From NCBI GenBank assembly GCA_964543545.1, contig CAZIYT010000001.1:1054001-1118000 (forward strand): 64,000 nucleotides of DNA, read 5' to 3'. Made by a program: the position numbers and the translations under genes. The stretch comes from UBA4416 sp964543545 (GTDB taxonomy: Bacteria > Bacteroidota > Bacteroidia > B-17B0 > Aurantibacillaceae). Numbering within the stretch: position 1 is the first letter of the stretch; each line of letters starts with the position of its first letter. Below, in pieces: positions 49,089 through 57,981 of the stretch. The notes below the pieces were generated by a model, which had not been told where the DNA came from, made no database searches, and saw only the letters and a list, made by a program, of their open reading frames with translations.

Positions 49089-50393
49089 ATGAAAGCTTTA
49101 AGATTAACCTCCGCCCTTGTTTGCCTGATGTTAGGTTCCAACGCCTTCTCGCAAACAAAACCCGATTCTCTCGGACTCCCGGGAGACAATTTTGACCTCT
49201 ATGGAGCTCTCGAATTGTTCAAGAAAGCCGACACTCCCGAAGCTTTCGAAAAAGCCATTAACAGCAACGATAACGACATCAATAACCTCGACCTTGACGG
49301 CGATGGAAAAGTAGATTACGTGAAAGTGATCGATAAAAAAGACGGGGATGCCCACACCCTGGTTCTCCAGGTGGATGTTTCCGAAAGCGAGAAACAAGAC
49401 GTGGCCGTCATAGAAGTGGAAAAAACCGGGGATGACAAAGCACACGTTCAGATTGTGGGTGACGAGGAGCTTTATGGTAAAGATTACATCATAGAGCCTA
49501 AAGACGAAACTGCTGATAAGAATCCCAATGCCAAAACCAACACCGCCCAGGGCAATAACGGTAGCAACGACGATGTCTATTCTACCAGCGATAACAGCAA
49601 CAGGCAGCCAAACACAACTACCAACAACACCACGAATAACTATTACAACGGCAATCCGAATCCGCCGGTAGTAGTCAATGTATGGGGCTGGCCTTCGGTG
49701 CAATATATCTACGGACCGAGCTATGCTGTTTGGATATCGCCCTGGTATTGGCGTACCTATCCGGTATGGTGGGATCCCTGGGCTCCCGTTTACTGGAGGT
49801 ATCATTACCGCAGGGCATGGCACTACCATTATCCCTACTACCATAGGGTAAACTATTACCGCTCGCCGCGGGTTCATAACTGGTATTATGGCCGCAGAAC
49901 CAGCTCACAGACGGTGCGGAACCACCGCGAATCCGGTTTTTACGGTCAGAAGCAAATGATTTATAAGAATAATACGCCGAGAGGGCAGAAGTATAACAAC
50001 CGCCCCGCACGCGATAAGCAGGATTTTCAGAAACAAAATCTTCAGCAGCAACCTCAAAAAACAAATGGCGTCCGAAACCAGAACCCCGTGAAGATGCAGA
50101 ACCAACCGGAGAAGCAGCATGGTGTACAGCAAAAACCCGATAAGGGCCAGATGCAGCAACAGCAGCCGGTGAAACAACAACCCATGCAGCAGCAGCCACG
50201 CCAGAACATACAACCGAAACAGGAAATGCCTAAGCAACAAATGCAGCCAAAGCAACAGGTACAACCTAAGCCGCAGATGCAGCAACAACCGCGACAGCAT
50301 ATGCAACAACCGTCGATGCCCAAGCAGCAAATGCATTCTCCGGGAGGAGGCGGTCACGGCCAGCGCTCAGGCGGTGGCGGAAGACCGAGGTAA
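49089..50393 (+). CDS. Secreted DxDGDG protein, paralogue B, with aromatic and Gln/Pro-rich tails
   Basis: 434 residues: signal peptide (about 1-21); a domain of ~130 residues shared with paralogue A, holding a calcium-loop-like 'LDLDGDGKVDYVKV'; a polar linker (Asn/Thr); a Tyr/Trp-rich block (about 195-270, 'WGWPSVQYIYGPSYAVWISPW'); then a long Gln/Pro/Lys/Met low-complexity tail (about 300-434) ending in Gly. The domains resemble uncharacterised envelope proteins of Bacteroidota. The upstream ~100 bp are also shared with paralogue A. It ends at a bidirectional terminator. Confidence 0.72.
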   Translation: MKALRLTSALVCLMLGSNAFSQTKPDSLGLPGDNFDLYGALELFKKADTPEAFEKAINSNDNDINNLDLDGDGKVDYVKVIDKKDGDAHTLVLQVDVSESEKQDVAVIEVEKTGDDKAHVQIVGDEELYGKDYIIEPKDETADKNPNAKTNTAQGNNGSNDDVYSTSDNSNRQPNTTTNNTTNNYYNGNPNPPVVVNVWGWPSVQYIYGPSYAVWISPWYWRTYPVWWDPWAPVYWRYHYRRAWHYHYPYYHRVNYYRSPRVHNWYYGRRTSSQTVRNHRESGFYGQKQMIYKNNTPRGQKYNNRPARDKQDFQKQNLQQQPQKTNGVRNQNPVKMQNQPEKQHGVQQKPDKGQMQQQQPVKQQPMQQQPRQNIQPKQEMPKQQMQPKQQVQPKPQMQQQPRQHMQQPSMPKQQMHSPGGGGHGQRSGGGGRPR

Positions 50394-50407
50394 TAGCATT
50401 TCATCTA

Positions 50408-50440
50408 ATAAAAAAGGAACTCACCTGAGTTCCTTTTTTA
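50408..50440. terminator. Bidirectional terminator
   Basis: aaaaaaggaactca and tgagttcctttttt pair with a two-base loop, so it serves both the plus gene ending at 50393 and the minus gene ending at 50461. Confidence 0.85.
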
Positions 50441-50460
50441 GTTTGGGATGATGTATACGC

Positions 50461-52377
50461 TTATTGCTTCACAACTTTTCCTGTTTTGATAAGCTCATCA
50501 TTGAACAGGATCTTAAAGAAGTAAATGCCATGCTGGAGCCCATCGATTTTTATAGCAGATACCTCCTTATCCAGAAGCTCTTTCAATACCAGCTTGCCTG
50601 TAGCATCTGTCATTTCAAGGCTTGTGTGACCGGATAGCAAATAAGAAGGTAAAGAGATCCGGATCAGGTCGCTGGCAGGATTAGGATAAAGGCGCAGCTC
50701 TGTGCTTAGCCATTCGTTGAGCCCGGTACAGACTACCACACTCTGCGAGATGCTTGCTGTCGCCGTGCCGCAGCTGTTGGTAGCAGTTACCGTATAAACC
50801 GTGTTAACTGTCGGTGATACGGAAATACTCGCCGTTGTTGCGCCGGTATTCCATGAATAGGTGTTGCCCCCGGTGCCGCTTGCCGTGAGTGTAACCGGGC
50901 TTCCGCTACAGATGGTTGTTGCCGATGAAGCGGCCGTAACGGTAGGTGCTGTACCCAGGGAAACAGTGGTTATGGCGCTGGCTGTTCCGCAGGCGCCCGT
51001 TCCTGTGACGGTATAATTTGTAGTAACCGTAGGCGATACAGTAATGCTGGAAGTAGTAGCTCCGGTGCTCCAAGAATAGGTGCTGGCGCTTCCGCCGGCA
51101 GTCAGGGTCACAGAGCCGCTTCCGCACACCATTGTGGAGGTAGGTAAAGTAACCACAGGCGCAGCAGTAACAGAAACGCTTGCAACAGTGGATGCCGTGC
51201 CACAGCTATTGGTGCCCGTGACGGTATAATTTGTTGTAACGGTTGGAGATACGGAAATGCTGGCCGTTGTTGCGCCGGTGTTCCACGAGTAGGTGCTGGC
51301 GCTTCCGGCTGCCGTTAAAGTTGCGCTGTTGCCGGCACATACGGAGGACGATGAGGCCGATACGGCTAAGGTTGGTGAAGAAATAACGCCGATGCTGATC
51401 ATTCCCGCTACAGGGCAGCCCGATAGATTGGTCCCCTGTACAGAATAGGTTGTCGTTACGGTTGGGCTTACCTGCGTTGTAGCAGTTGTAGCGCCATTGC
51501 TCCAGGTATAGGTTTGCAGGCTTGCGGTGCTCAGGGTAGCAGTCGATCCGCTGCAAACGTTGAGGCTTGTTGAGTTTACCGCAACAGGGGAGGGCCCGTA
51601 AGAAATGATCACCAGGCCGGTTCCGTTTTGGTAGCCCTGGGTATGAACTACCGAAGTCGCTGAAGCTGCCGCGTAGCTGCTTCCGCCACCACCACCGCCA
51701 TAGGCTGCGCCTCCGCCACCATAATAACCGCCGCCTCCGCCGCCCGATGCAGTGCCTGCGCCACCGGCGTTCCCACCCTGGCCAAGCGACCCCGCCGTTG
51801 CCGGGCTGGTACCCGCTGCTCCGCCGGCACTTTGTGTACCGCCTTGCCCCACAGCTGTTCCGGTCTGGTTGCCGCATTGCCAGCCTGTAGCGCCCGTGAG
51901 TCCTCCGCCGTTGCCTCCTGGCTCGGCATTCGTACTACAGTTGTTTCCGCCACCGCCGCCGCCGCCAGCCACCACCACACGGTCTGCGAGGCTAATGCCT
52001 CCGATGCGGATGTCTGATGCACCGCCGCCGTGGGCCTGTGCAATGGACCCGCCGCCGGTTCCGCCGCCATTGTAAGGAATACCGCCTACAAAAATGTTGA
52101 GGACCTGCCCGGGAGTTACCGGGTATACAGCCACAACCCTGCCGCCCAGGCCGCCGAGGTCATCGGGCTTGGTGCCGGGCTGGTTGTAGATGCAGTCGCC
52201 GCCTTTCGATCCCATCACATCGAGGGTGAGGGATGTCACACAGGCAGGAACAGTAAAGCTTGTCATGGCCCCGGTGTAGGAATACGTGATAGAAGTCGTC
52301 TGGGCTTCTGTAGTCAATGAAAAAGCTGTCAGGCAGAAAAGTGTATAGCCGACATGGTTTAGGTAGAGTTGTTTCAT
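50461..52377 (-). CDS. T9SS surface protein with Gly-rich domain and four Ig-like repeats
   Basis: 638 residues: signal peptide (about 1-26); a glycine-rich beta domain (about 28-260, many GGGG runs, 'RVVAVYPVTPGQVLNIFVGG', 'GTGLVIISYG'); four Ig/PKD-like repeats of about 75 residues (about 265-555) each with 'VCSGS...TLT...TYSWNTGATTASISVSPTVTTNYTVTGTN'; then a type A T9SS domain (about 562-638, 'LRLYPNPASDLIRI' to 'GKVVKQ'). The repeats are nearly identical in places, pointing to recent duplication or gene conversion. An adhesin-like role is inferred. Confidence 0.85.
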   Translation of the reverse strand: MKQLYLNHVGYTLFCLTAFSLTTEAQTTSITYSYTGAMTSFTVPACVTSLTLDVMGSKGGDCIYNQPGTKPDDLGGLGGRVVAVYPVTPGQVLNIFVGGIPYNGGGTGGGSIAQAHGGGASDIRIGGISLADRVVVAGGGGGGGNNCSTNAEPGGNGGGLTGATGWQCGNQTGTAVGQGGTQSAGGAAGTSPATAGSLGQGGNAGGAGTASGGGGGGYYGGGGAAYGGGGGGSSYAAASATSVVHTQGYQNGTGLVIISYGPSPVAVNSTSLNVCSGSTATLSTASLQTYTWSNGATTATTQVSPTVTTTYSVQGTNLSGCPVAGMISIGVISSPTLAVSASSSSVCAGNSATLTAAGSASTYSWNTGATTASISVSPTVTTNYTVTGTNSCGTASTVASVSVTAAPVVTLPTSTMVCGSGSVTLTAGGSASTYSWSTGATTSSITVSPTVTTNYTVTGTGACGTASAITTVSLGTAPTVTAASSATTICSGSPVTLTASGTGGNTYSWNTGATTASISVSPTVNTVYTVTATNSCGTATASISQSVVVCTGLNEWLSTELRLYPNPASDLIRISLPSYLLSGHTSLEMTDATGKLVLKELLDKEVSAIKIDGLQHGIYFFKILFNDELIKTGKVVKQ

Positions 52378-52533
52378 AGTTGTTTGTTTAAATGGTTAGG
52401 GAGTTCTTCGTTAAGTAAAGATAAGAAAAAACACCTTATGTTTGATTAAACAGGGGTATGTGACTATGAAACAGGTAAATGTTCCGCCGAAGGGCGTGTG
52501 CCGACGGGCTATGAAATAATCGACGGGCCTTAT

Positions 52534-52570
52534 TAAAAAAGGAGTCACAATGTATCGTGACTCCTTTTCA
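52534..52570 (-). terminator. Terminator after rng
   Basis: aaaggagtcac and gtgactccttt pair around an eight-base loop; the A-run at 52535-52540 gives the T-run on the minus strand. Confidence 0.8.
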
Positions 52571-52571
52571 A

Positions 52572-54128
52572 TTAAATGACAATCTGGTCGAGGTCCTTGT
52601 TCAGGAAGTGGTACTCCATAAAGGAGTAGCTATCGGAGCTGGTGAGCTTGATCCATTGCTTGTACTCAAAATACCATTTCCACTGCTTGCTTCTTAAAAA
52701 GCCCTTTTCTTTCAAATAGCCTTTGATGTATGGATGCACGGCCAGTGTAATATCTTTGGCAGCCTGTTCTTTGACAATAAAGCGCAGGGCGTTTTCAATC
52801 TGTTCTATAAATAAAATGCTTGGCTGTACCTTTCCGGTGCCGTTGCAGCTCGGGCAGGTTTCCAGCACCTCTACATTCACTTCCGGGCGCAGGCGCTGGC
52901 GTGTAATCTGGATCAGGCCGAATTTACTCGGAGGCAGGATGTTGTGCCTTGCCCTGTCGGATTTCATTTCCTCTTTCAGCTTATCGTAAAGCAGCTTGCG
53001 GTTTTCCGGGTTATGCAGATCGATGAAGTCGATGACGATGATGCCGCCCATATCGCGCAGGCGCAATTGCCTTGCTACTTCCACCGCCGCTTCGAGGTTT
53101 ACCTCGAGGGCATTCTCTTCCTGCGAACGGTCGCTCTTGGCGCGGTTTCCACTGTTGACATCAAATACGTGAAGGGCTTCGGTATGCTCGACAACCAGGT
53201 AAGCGCCGCTTTTCATGAACACTGTTTTTCCAAACAGGGCTTTGATCTGGCGGTCGATTCCGAAGTGATCGAAGATCGGCACTTTGCCCGCGTAATGTTT
53301 TAAAATATCAACCTTATCCGGGGAAATGGTTTTGATATAGCCTTTAAGCTCATCAAACACGCGTTCATTGTTTACATGAATGGCGTTGAAAGAAGCATTG
53401 AGGAAATCGCGCAGGATGGCGTTGGTTCTGTCTACCTCGCCCAGCAGGCGGGATGGCGGCTCAGCGGTTTTCAGCGCCAGAAAACACTGTTCCCATTTAT
53501 TCACCAGGTCGGCCAGATCGCCTTCGATATCCGAAACCGATTTGCCTTCGGCCACGGTACGCACAATGATGCCGAAATTTTTCGGCTTGATGCTTTGTAC
53601 CAGTTGTTTTAAGCGGGTTTTTTCTTCGCTGCTGCGGATCTTGGAAGATACGGATACCTTATCGGAAAAAGGAATCAGCACCATGTAGCGGCCGGCAATA
53701 GACACCTCGGTGGTGATACGCGGCCCCTTTGAGGAAATGGGCTCTTTGGCAACCTGCACCAGGATGTGCTGGCCGGGTTTTACGGCATCGTTGATCTTAC
53801 CGTCCTTATTAATATCATGTTCGTTTTTGAAGTACATCAGGTTGCTTACGTTCTGTTTTCCGGAACGAACCTGCTCTACGTACTTCATCAGCGAATTGGC
53901 TTGCGGACCTAAGTCCAGATAATGCAAAAATGCATCTTTCTCATATCCTACATCTACAAAGGCAGCGTTGAGGCCGGTCATGACCTTTTTCACTTTGCCC
54001 AGGTAGATATCACCTACCGAAAATTGTATGTTACTCTTTTCCTTGTGCAGCTCTATCAAACGCTTATCGTTCAACAGGCCGATTACAACTTCGCCAGGTG
54101 TAGAATTTATTACTAGTTCTACATTCAC
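52572..54128 (-). CDS. rng: Ribonuclease E/G
   Basis: 518 residues, RNase G-like length (no RNase E scaffold tail). An S1 domain (about 38-135, 'GDIYLGKVKKVMTGLNAAFVDVGYEKDAFLH') precedes the catalytic region with the Asp pair in 'VFDVNSGNRA' and 'IIVIDFIDL', and the zinc-link CPSCNGTG near 'VLETCPSC'. It cuts AU-rich single-stranded RNA, acting in rRNA maturation and mRNA decay. It follows the HU and TPR genes on the same strand, a common order in Bacteroidota. Confidence 0.93.
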   Translation of the reverse strand: MNVELVINSTPGEVVIGLLNDKRLIELHKEKSNIQFSVGDIYLGKVKKVMTGLNAAFVDVGYEKDAFLHYLDLGPQANSLMKYVEQVRSGKQNVSNLMYFKNEHDINKDGKINDAVKPGQHILVQVAKEPISSKGPRITTEVSIAGRYMVLIPFSDKVSVSSKIRSSEEKTRLKQLVQSIKPKNFGIIVRTVAEGKSVSDIEGDLADLVNKWEQCFLALKTAEPPSRLLGEVDRTNAILRDFLNASFNAIHVNNERVFDELKGYIKTISPDKVDILKHYAGKVPIFDHFGIDRQIKALFGKTVFMKSGAYLVVEHTEALHVFDVNSGNRAKSDRSQEENALEVNLEAAVEVARQLRLRDMGGIIVIDFIDLHNPENRKLLYDKLKEEMKSDRARHNILPPSKFGLIQITRQRLRPEVNVEVLETCPSCNGTGKVQPSILFIEQIENALRFIVKEQAAKDITLAVHPYIKGYLKEKGFLRSKQWKWYFEYKQWIKLTSSDSYSFMEYHFLNKDLDQIVI

Positions 54129-54338
54129 CTTTAAAATTTTTATGGATGCTTAAAAACTACGTTATAGCGTATTTCATGCCATTCAAAGCATGTTAGTTTC
54201 TAAAAATCCTTGTTAGATAATATCCTTAAAATGCCGCATCACAGGATGATGGGGTATATGAAACAACACAAGGGGATAAGAATATGCTCTTAGCCCTTGT
54301 GCTTGGTATTTTTTAAATAGATAACCAGCTAAAACTGA

Positions 54339-54428
54339 TTATTTTTTCTTATGACGGTTCTTCCTCAGACGTTTTTTACGTTTGTGGGTAGCCATTTTAT
54401 GTCTTTTTCTTTTTTTTCCGCTTGGCAT
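54339..54428 (-). CDS. AURKAIP1/COX24-type small basic ribosomal protein
   Basis: A 29-residue protein, MPSGKKRKRHKMATHKRKKR then LRKNRHKKK: two thirds of it is Lys, Arg or His. It matches the AURKAIP1/COX24 family (related to mitochondrial mS38 and actinobacterial bS22), conserved near-identically across Bacteroidota. It is far below usual ORF cut-offs. It lies between the TPR gene and rng, 48 bp after the former. Confidence 0.82.
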   Translation of the reverse strand: MPSGKKRKRHKMATHKRKKRLRKNRHKKK

Positions 54429-54476
54429 AATGCTTAGGTTTTAAAAATTTATATTAATTGTTATTTGTTTATGTTT

Positions 54477-55322
54477 TTAAGACGTTTTCTGTCTCAGTTG
54501 TTCAATGTATTTTAGTACTTCCTGCTTGGCTGTGGCATCTGTGGTGAGCGCCGCATATTTTTCGAGCATTTCAATCGTTTTGGCATTTTGTCCCTGCTGC
54601 TCGTAGGCATCTGCCAGGTGCAGGTAAGCCTCGATATAGAGCGGATCAATTTCCAGCACTTTCTCAAAACGCTTGATGGCGCGGTCCCACTGTCCGGATT
54701 TCACAGAGAAAAACGCAAAGCTTAATTGCAGCTTCACATTATTGCTGTCCGTTTTTTCCACTTCTCTCAGCAGGCCAATCCCTTTCATCGGGTCGGGGCT
54801 TCCTTCCACGTAGCAGGCTGCCAGCTGAATTTTGGCGTCGGTATTTGCCGGATCTTTTTCCAGGGCTTTTTCATAACACCTCATGGCACTCTGGTACAAA
54901 GCCGGGATCTCGGTAGCATCCTTTACAAAGCGTACCGAATAAAAATAGCGGTCGCCTGCTTTGGCCCAGGCCGGTGATGTGTGTTTGCGCTCAGCGATCT
55001 TTTCAGCATAGTAGGCGGCAAAGTCGGGTCGACGGAGCCTGTCCCAGAACTGAATGACCGGAATATAGGCTGTGTCTACCGTCGATTTTTCGGCAGCAGC
55101 TACCAGGTCGTCGAAATTCGTTTTTTCTTTCAGGCTTAGCGCTTTGGAAGCCGTCGTCAAAAAGCTTTCGATCGTTGCTTCGGTTTCGTGGGCGTGGCCT
55201 GCATGTTCATCCACCGGAGCTTCCGGTTTGGATAAATGCTTTTTCGGGGCAAGAAATAAAAGAACGAATAAAACAACAGCTGTTATCAGTAAACCAATCT
55301 GTGTTTTACGGGCGGCGGTCAT
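54477..55322 (-). CDS. Membrane-anchored TPR protein
   Basis: 281 residues: one N-terminal membrane span (about 8-25), a His-rich spacer ('DEHAGHAHE'), then tetratricopeptide repeats (about 125-265; 'CYEKALEKDPANTDAKIQLAACY', 'AIKRFEKVLEIDPLYIEAYLHLADAYEQQGQ'). Probably periplasm-facing scaffold. Its ATG overlaps the HU stop (TAATG), so it is coupled to HU; such HU-TPR-rng order is often seen in Bacteroidota. Exact role unknown. Confidence 0.85.
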   Translation of the reverse strand: MTAARKTQIGLLITAVVLFVLLFLAPKKHLSKPEAPVDEHAGHAHETEATIESFLTTASKALSLKEKTNFDDLVAAAEKSTVDTAYIPVIQFWDRLRRPDFAAYYAEKIAERKHTSPAWAKAGDRYFYSVRFVKDATEIPALYQSAMRCYEKALEKDPANTDAKIQLAACYVEGSPDPMKGIGLLREVEKTDSNNVKLQLSFAFFSVKSGQWDRAIKRFEKVLEIDPLYIEAYLHLADAYEQQGQNAKTIEMLEKYAALTTDATAKQEVLKYIEQLRQKTS

Positions 55323-55639
55323 TACTCAACTTGTTTGTTATCCAGAGGTTCAGCCACTTTTACATTTCGCTTTACCCTTTCCGAGAAAGTTTTAGCGGGT
55401 TTGAAGGCAGGAATGAAATGTGCCGGGATGATCACCGTTGTGTTTTTGGAAATATTACGGCCTACTTTTTCGGCGCGCTTTTTCACAACGAATGTTCCGA
55501 ATCCACGTAGATACACATTCTTACCTTCAGTCATAGAAGTACGGATCGATTTCATAAAAGCCTCCACGGTTGTTTGAACCACGATCTTTTCGATACCAGT
55601 TTTCTCTGAAATTTCGTTTACTATATCTGCTTTTGTCAT
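55322..55639 (-). CDS. HU/IHF-family DNA-binding protein
   Basis: 105 residues; the first 90 are a full HU fold: 'MTKADIVNEISEKTGIEKIV', 'YLRGFGTFVVKKRAEKVGRN', 'IPAHFIPAFKPAKTF'. A ~12-residue acidic tail follows. It bends DNA in the nucleoid. It leads the HU-TPR-COX24-rng group from a strong consensus promoter. Confidence 0.93.
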   Translation of the reverse strand: MTKADIVNEISEKTGIEKIVVQTTVEAFMKSIRTSMTEGKNVYLRGFGTFVVKKRAEKVGRNISKNTTVIIPAHFIPAFKPAKTFSERVKRNVKVAEPLDNKQVE

Positions 55640-55685
55640 TTACAAAATATTTAGAATCAGCGATTTAAAATTAAAAATCGGGCTG

Positions 55686-55713
55686 CAAATATAGGCTTTT
55701 TATTGTAAATCAA
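55686..55713 (-). promoter_or_regulatory. Consensus promoter of the HU operon (TTG-N17-TATATTTG)
   Basis: On the minus strand TTG (55711-55713) and TATATTTG (55686-55693) are 17 bases apart; this is the best full match to the Bacteroidota consensus in the window. Confidence 0.7.
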
Positions 55714-55735
55714 AAATTTAACTCCCTTTTTTCTA

Positions 55736-55776
55736 CAAAAAAATAGCGTTTTACCGGTTATTTTCGGTAAAACGCC
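55736..55776 (-). terminator. Terminator after the 148-residue secreted protein
   Basis: gcgttttaccg (55746-55756) and cggtaaaacgc (55765-55775) pair; a seven-A run at 55737-55743 gives the T-run on the minus strand. Confidence 0.8.
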
Positions 55777-55817
55777 ATAAAAGAGGGTATGAAAATCAGA
55801 TAATTAGAGAAATAAAA

Positions 55818-56264
55818 TTAGTCGTCGGTAGGCTCCGGGGCTTTTTTAGCTGCCGGTTTTTTGGCTTTGATTTTATTAGGCCATAAAACATTGATAAGCT
55901 CATTGTGAACCGTAACCATAGAGGTGCTGATGCCATTCACAATCGCTACTTCCTTATTAGAGCCATTTTTCCAGGTGCGCTTTACCTCCTCAAAGGTTCC
56001 GTCTTCGAGGGTAATGTAGCATCTCAGTAATTTATTGTGAAGCACTTCCGCTTTTCCACTCCAGCAATTGGCCTTTCCGCCCACGCGTGAGGTCACGATC
56101 ACATCCGTATATACGCCATCCGACACATCTTCCGCTCCCCGGGAGTCAAATTTTACCGACCATTTATTATAACAGTTGAGATCCTCGGCGGGTGCAGTTG
56201 TCTGGGCCTGGAATTGTGCTGCCGAACACGTGATAGAAAGAGCAACAAGTAATTTTTTAATCAT
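55818..56264 (-). CDS. Secreted protein of unknown function
   Basis: 148 residues: signal peptide (about 1-20), a ~105-residue beta-rich domain ('CYNKWSVKFDSRGAEDVSDGVYTDVIVTSRVG', with three Cys), and a basic, Ala/Pro-rich tail ending in Asp. I recognise no family. It is alone between its own terminator and the glycosyltransferase gene. Probably periplasmic. Confidence 0.65.
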   Translation of the reverse strand: MIKKLLVALSITCSAAQFQAQTTAPAEDLNCYNKWSVKFDSRGAEDVSDGVYTDVIVTSRVGGKANCWSGKAEVLHNKLLRCYITLEDGTFEEVKRTWKNGSNKEVAIVNGISTSMVTVHNELINVLWPNKIKAKKPAAKKAPEPTDD

Positions 56265-56353
56265 AATCCTTCTTGTTTTTTATTAGAGTGATAAATATAC
56301 AATTTATCTCAGAAAATTTATCCCTGTAAAAAAATAATTCGATTTTGTTAATA

Positions 56354-57832
56354 TTATTCGATCTGATTTTTCGCCAGAAACACGTTCACGCCGTCCAGGA
56401 AAAACAGCCGTGGCTTTCCTTTGGCGAGGTAGGCATTGGTATCCGACTGAAACAGGTAATAGTAATCGTCGCCGGCGGTTGCGCCCCTGCGATGGGTTTT
56501 TTTAAGCCAGGTCAGGTCGCGCGTGTAGCGGTAGAAATTGGTGGAAGGCTCAAAGATCCAGTTAATGCCCAGGCTTATGATCTTGCCGCCGGGCTGCTGC
56601 CTGGCGTGATCTTCCGCCAGGATCGTCATAGCGCTCCTTGTTCCCGAATCGTACTTCCAGTCTTTGTAAAAACGCAGGTTCATGTTCAGCGAAAAATTGA
56701 GGACCAGCGCCAGTGCCAGGCCGTAGGTGAGCAGGGATGGAAAGAACCGGAAGCGCATCCTGTAAACATAATCCCCCAGAAAGAGCAGGTTGAGCATGAA
56801 CAGGGGATAGATAAACAAGGCAAAGCGCCCACCGTAAAAATCGTTGCGAATCAGGTAATGCTGCAGATAAGATAAGACAACAATGCCCATCAGGATCAGC
56901 CAGACGGTGCATAAGGCGATGTGCTCTTCGAAGAAGCGGCGGTTTTTCCGGAACATCTGCCAGCCGATGAGCAGGCCGCTGAAGATAATGACCAGGAGCA
57001 TGAATACTTTAAGCCCGGTATATAAGGGCTGGGCGAGCGGCGTTTCGTAAAAGGCCCCGCTGATGAGCGAGCCGAAGGTGTTTTCGAGAAAGCCTTCCTT
57101 ACCGCCAAAGTTGAGCATGCCCTGTTTGGAGATCCGGCGGATAGGCTCGTACAGTACGGCAACAAATACCAACACGGCCCAGAGGTGAATGCGGTTTTCG
57201 CGCAAGAAACGGAAAGGCGGGGCGGATGAGTGAAGCCCGGACCTGTACCAACAGATCATATTATAGGCAACCAGGGCGGAGAGGTAAACATTGATGAGCG
57301 AAAAGTTGCCGAGGATCGCCAGTAAGGAGCCTGCATGGAACAGGATCAGCTGCTTGCTTTCCGGTTTTTCGAAATAACGGATCAGGTGATACAGGCTCAT
57401 GAGCATAAAGGCAAAGGACAAGCCGTAGCCGCGGGCCAGGGAAAAGAAATCGCAAAGCTGTGTGTGACAAAACAAGCAGAGAAAGGCCGGAACGATAATG
57501 GCAACAGGCATGCGGCGCAGAAGCCTGAATCCGTAAATGAGGTAGATGAGGCAGGCCAGGATATTGGGTAAGCGCAACACCAGCTCCGAGCTGCCCCAAA
57601 GCTCCTCGGCGTATTTCATCAGCAGCGTGTTGAGGATATGGTTATTGGTATAAGGCGTTTTGTAGGAAATGATATCCATGAAGGGTTGGTGTACATAATC
57701 CAGGTAGGTAAAGCTTTCGTCGTGTGTAAAGGACGTCTGCTTCGCTTTTAACACCACATACACCAATAAACTCAAACCTGAAAGAGCAATTAAACTATAG
57801 GATAGTTTAAGGTATGATTTAGGCCGGAGCAT
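56354..57832 (-). CDS. Polytopic membrane glycosyltransferase-like protein (GT-C fold)
   Basis: 492 residues with about eleven transmembrane helices. The first extracytoplasmic loop has 'SFTHDESFTYLDYVHQP' with the acidic pair typical of GT-C enzymes (GT39/ArnT-like), followed by 'TNNHILNTLLMKYAEELWGSSELVLRLPN', as in dolichyl-phosphate-sugar transferase-like proteins. A C-terminal soluble part ('NFYRYTRDLTWLKKTHR') follows. It likely transfers a sugar from a lipid carrier. Product unknown. Confidence 0.7.
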   Translation of the reverse strand: MLRPKSYLKLSYSLIALSGLSLLVYVVLKAKQTSFTHDESFTYLDYVHQPFMDIISYKTPYTNNHILNTLLMKYAEELWGSSELVLRLPNILACLIYLIYGFRLLRRMPVAIIVPAFLCLFCHTQLCDFFSLARGYGLSFAFMLMSLYHLIRYFEKPESKQLILFHAGSLLAILGNFSLINVYLSALVAYNMICWYRSGLHSSAPPFRFLRENRIHLWAVLVFVAVLYEPIRRISKQGMLNFGGKEGFLENTFGSLISGAFYETPLAQPLYTGLKVFMLLVIIFSGLLIGWQMFRKNRRFFEEHIALCTVWLILMGIVVLSYLQHYLIRNDFYGGRFALFIYPLFMLNLLFLGDYVYRMRFRFFPSLLTYGLALALVLNFSLNMNLRFYKDWKYDSGTRSAMTILAEDHARQQPGGKIISLGINWIFEPSTNFYRYTRDLTWLKKTHRRGATAGDDYYYLFQSDTNAYLAKGKPRLFFLDGVNVFLAKNQIE

Positions 57833-57949
57833 GTGTTCAATATTACAAAATTATCCGCAAAAGAAAAAGACCCGCTCTGAAACCCTTGCCAGACCAGCGA
57901 AAAACAGCCATGCTACAAATTATAGCAAAGTGCCGCAATTTTTTGTCTA

Positions 57950-57957
57950 TAACTTTG
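57950..57957 (+). promoter_or_regulatory. -7 promoter box (TAACTTTG) of comM/yifB
   Basis: A perfect match 24 bases before the ATG at 57982. It supports starting the protein there and not at the upstream frame beginning. Confidence 0.5.
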
Positions 57958-57981
57958 CGGCGAGAAAAAACTGAAAAGAAT

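Noticed and set aside
54268..54315. Hairpin after the COX24-type gene as a terminator
   Set aside because: cacaaggg/cccttgtg pair, but the loop is long and the T-run is only on the plus side, where no gene enters.
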